Shown in pieces: positions 4,997 through 6,536 of a stretch of 6,536 nt of DNA. Numbering within the stretch: position 1 is the first letter of the stretch; every line of letters begins with the position of its first letter. A program made the translations under genes and the position numbers. The stretch is from Clostridia bacterium (GTDB taxonomy: Bacteria > Bacillota > Clostridia > Oscillospirales > Acutalibacteraceae). The notes under the pieces are model-generated. The model was not told the DNA's origin. It ran no database searches and saw nothing but the letters and a program-made list of their open reading frames with translations. The stretch is from positions 1-6,536 of the forward strand of contig JAGBSR010000048.1 in assembly GCA_017631745.1 (NCBI GenBank), written 5' to 3'.

Positions 4997-6088
4997 TCAC
5001 TCACCAAGCCAATCCGTACCGAAACGAGTTGCAAGCAAATCGCAAAGAGTAATGGCAGTCACCGAGTCCACGACGACTCTTGCTCTGTGAATAATTGCAG
5101 GGTCGTGTCTGCCTTTTATATTCAAAACAGCGTCTTCTTTTTTCATGAAGTCAACTGTGTTCTGCTGTTTGAAAATCGAGGGAGTCGGCTTTACAGCACA
5201 GCTGAAAATTATCGGCATACCGTTTGTTATACCGCCGTTGATGCCGCCGTTGTTGTTGGTTTTTGTCTGTACTCTGCCGTCGCACATATGGAACTCATCA
5301 TTAGCCTCTGAGCCCTTTTTATCCGCAAAACCAAAGCCGAGTCCGAACTCAACGCCTTTAATGGCAGGAATTGAGAAAAGAGCATGTGAGAGCATACCCT
5401 CCACTGTGTCAAACCAGGGCTCACCTACGCCCTCAGGCATACCGATTACTGCCGTTGTCAGAGTACCGCCAAGGCTGTCACCCTCGTTTTTTGCACTCTC
5501 TATAGCTGAAATCATTTCAGCCGAAGCCTTATCGCAAAGCACGGGCATTTCCATATCCTTGAGAAGTGCGATGTCTTCGGCTAAGTTGCCGAAAGCTCTG
5601 TCGCTTATGCCTGCACAAGATGCAATATGAGTGCCGACAGCAATACCCTTTTTCTCGAGAGCCTTAAGGCAGATAGCACCTGCAGCCACCAATGGAGCGG
5701 TTATTCTGCCTGAAAAGTGTCCGCCACCTCTGTAGTCCTGATAGCCGTGATATTTGCAATAAGCCGTGTAGTCAGCGTGGGAGGGTCTTGCAAGGTCTTT
5801 TGTGTCCGAATAATCCTTGCTGTGCTGAGTCTGATTTTCAATCATCAGCGCTATGGGAGTACCCGTAGTTTTGCCCTCAAAAACACCGCTTAATATTCTT
5901 ACCTTGTCATCTTCTCTTCTCGGGGTAGAAATCGAGTTCATACCCTTGCGCTTTTGCATCTGAGAAGCAATGAAGTCTTCATCAACCTCAATGCCCGGTG
6001 CAATGCCGTCAAGGACACAGCCGATAGCCTCGCCGTGGCTTTCGCCGAAAAGAGTTATTGTTATATTATTACCGAATGTATTTTTCAT
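4997..6088 (-). CDS. aroC: Chorismate synthase
   Basis: A 363-residue FMN-dependent enzyme that makes chorismate from EPSP by trans-1,4-elimination of phosphate, step seven. Family hallmarks are F-G-E-S-H-G at 14-19 with catalytic His18, Q-K-R-K-G-M at 45-50, R-P-S-H-A-D-Y at 101-107 with the second conserved His104, R-G-G-G-H-F-S-G-R at 120-128, an N-N-G-G-I-N-G-G-I flavin-site segment, and the C-terminal G-R-H-D-P motif followed by a V-V-V-D-S segment. Length is normal. The ATG at 6088 is preceded by GAGGTG (6094-6099), which overlaps the aroB stop, leaving 9 bases between the genes. It is followed by the fusion gene with a one-base gap, so termination-reinitiation coupling is likely. Reduced FMN must come from elsewhere, since no flavin reductase domain is fused. 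Confidence 0.97.
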   Translation of the reverse strand: MKNTFGNNITITLFGESHGEAIGCVLDGIAPGIEVDEDFIASQMQKRKGMNSISTPRREDDKVRILSGVFEGKTTGTPIALMIENQTQHSKDYSDTKDLARPSHADYTAYCKYHGYQDYRGGGHFSGRITAPLVAAGAICLKALEKKGIAVGTHIASCAGISDRAFGNLAEDIALLKDMEMPVLCDKASAEMISAIESAKNEGDSLGGTLTTAVIGMPEGVGEPWFDTVEGMLSHALFSIPAIKGVEFGLGFGFADKKGSEANDEFHMCDGRVQTKTNNNGGINGGITNGMPIIFSCAVKPTPSIFKQQNTVDFMKKEDAVLNIKGRHDPAIIHRARVVVDSVTAITLCDLLATRFGTDWLGE

Positions 6089-6097
6089 AGTATCACC

Positions 6098-6536
6098 TCA
6101 AAGGAGATTTCTGAGCTGTTCATTTGTCATTTCACAGAATGTGAAAGTGCCTATTTCCTCGCACTTGACTGCAGTTATGCTCTTGCCCTGAGATTTTTTA
6201 TCGTGGCAAAGAGCTTTATAAACTTTATTTTTATCATAATCAAATTCAGTAGGAAGACCCACATTTTCAAGTGCAGCAACCATCTTGTCTCTGACATTTT
6301 TACCGCACATGGGAAGCATACCGAGAGCCACACATTCACCGTGATAAAGCTCACCGTACTCTGCCGTGGCTTCAATTGCGTGGCCTATTGTGTGGCCGAA
6401 GTTGAGCACCTTGCGAAGCCCTGTTTCTTTTTCGTCCTGCTGAACAACATATTTTTTTATTTTAAGGGAGCCCTCGATGATTTTTTCGATATGCTCCATA
6501 TAGTCTTCTTTAAGGAAAATCTCAAACAAATCCTTA
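6098..6536 (-). CDS. aroB: 3-dehydroquinate synthase, C-terminal part (cut by window end)
   Basis: The last 145 residues of dehydroquinate synthase; the frame stays open to the window edge and the N-terminal NAD-binding half lies outside. The enzyme cyclises DAHP to 3-dehydroquinate, step two, using NAD+ and a divalent metal. Diagnostic motifs are F-G-H-T-I-G-H-A-I-E (metal-ligand histidine in F-G-H) and, 17 residues on, H-G-E-C-V-A-L-G-M with the second ligand histidine, then D-K-K-S-Q-G-K near the C-terminus. A TTG at 6529 is an internal leucine codon, not a start: the family reads through here and no ribosome site precedes it. It is the first aro gene visible, and the operon promoter must lie further upstream. 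Confidence 0.95.
   Translation of the reverse strand, partial: KDLFEIFLKEDYMEHIEKIIEGSLKIKKYVVQQDEKETGLRKVLNFGHTIGHAIEATAEYGELYHGECVALGMLPMCGKNVRDKMVAALENVGLPTEFDYDKNKVYKALCHDKKSQGKSITAVKCEEIGTFTFCEMTNEQLRNLL

Noticed and set aside
4996..5034. A TTG start giving 13 extra residues on the shikimate dehydrogenase-kinase
   Set aside because: The extension lies within aroC coding sequence in another frame, and the ATG at 4995 gives the typical start M-N-Y-G-L-I-G.
5145..5630. A 161-codon plus-strand open frame opposite aroC
   Set aside because: It is fully contained in a well-conserved gene on the other strand, has no ribosome site of note, and its composition is what the complement of aroC codons would give.
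1..6536. CRISPR arrays, tRNA or rRNA genes, insertion sequences, attachment sites
   Set aside because: No regularly spaced repeats, cloverleaf-like segments, transposase frames or terminal inverted repeats were found; the only gene-free stretch (481-1077) is accounted for by the peptide genes and their control sites.

Overview
The window looks like chromosomal DNA from a moderately AT-rich Gram-positive anaerobe of the Clostridia, probably a gut Ruminococcus/Oscillospiraceae-type organism. The grounds are strong GGAGG-type ribosome binding sites, sigma-A-like TTGACA/TATAAT promoters, very AT-rich intergenic DNA, a type II dehydroquinase and the gene order. The genus is inference.

Layout. (1) Positions 7-480, plus strand: a YbaK/EbsC-family aminoacyl-tRNA deacylase-like protein with its own terminator. 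(2) Positions 481-1077: an island of about 600 bases that at first looks empty. It holds two very short minus-strand genes encoding related 41- and 37-residue peptides. Each has a near-consensus promoter, a GGAGG site 9 bases before ATG, and a hairpin terminator. (3) Positions 1078-6536, minus strand: a tightly packed aromatic-amino-acid operon, in transcription order aroB (partial, cut by the window end), aroC, an aroE-aroK gene fusion, aroQ, aroA and a class I DAHP synthase.

Together the operon encodes all seven activities from erythrose-4-phosphate and PEP to chorismate: DAHP synthase, DHQ synthase, DHQ dehydratase, shikimate dehydrogenase plus kinase on one chain, EPSP synthase and chorismate synthase. 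Junctions are 9 bases, 1 base, a 4-base ATGA overlap, 4 bases and 24 bases, so co-transcription and partial translational coupling are likely. The operon promoter lies upstream of aroB, outside the window.

The least explained content is the peptide pair. Both start MDFI, form an amphipathic helix over about 20 residues, reach Gly-Val at residues 23-24, and end in an acidic tail with a shared P-D-x-F-(x)-P-[A/S]-E pattern. They also share an AAATATTTA-plus-GGAGG leader. This indicates an old tandem duplication of a real, selected small-protein gene. I do not recognise the family. The architecture recalls membrane-active or secreted amphipathic peptides, but no partner gene (transporter, maturase, receptor) is visible here.
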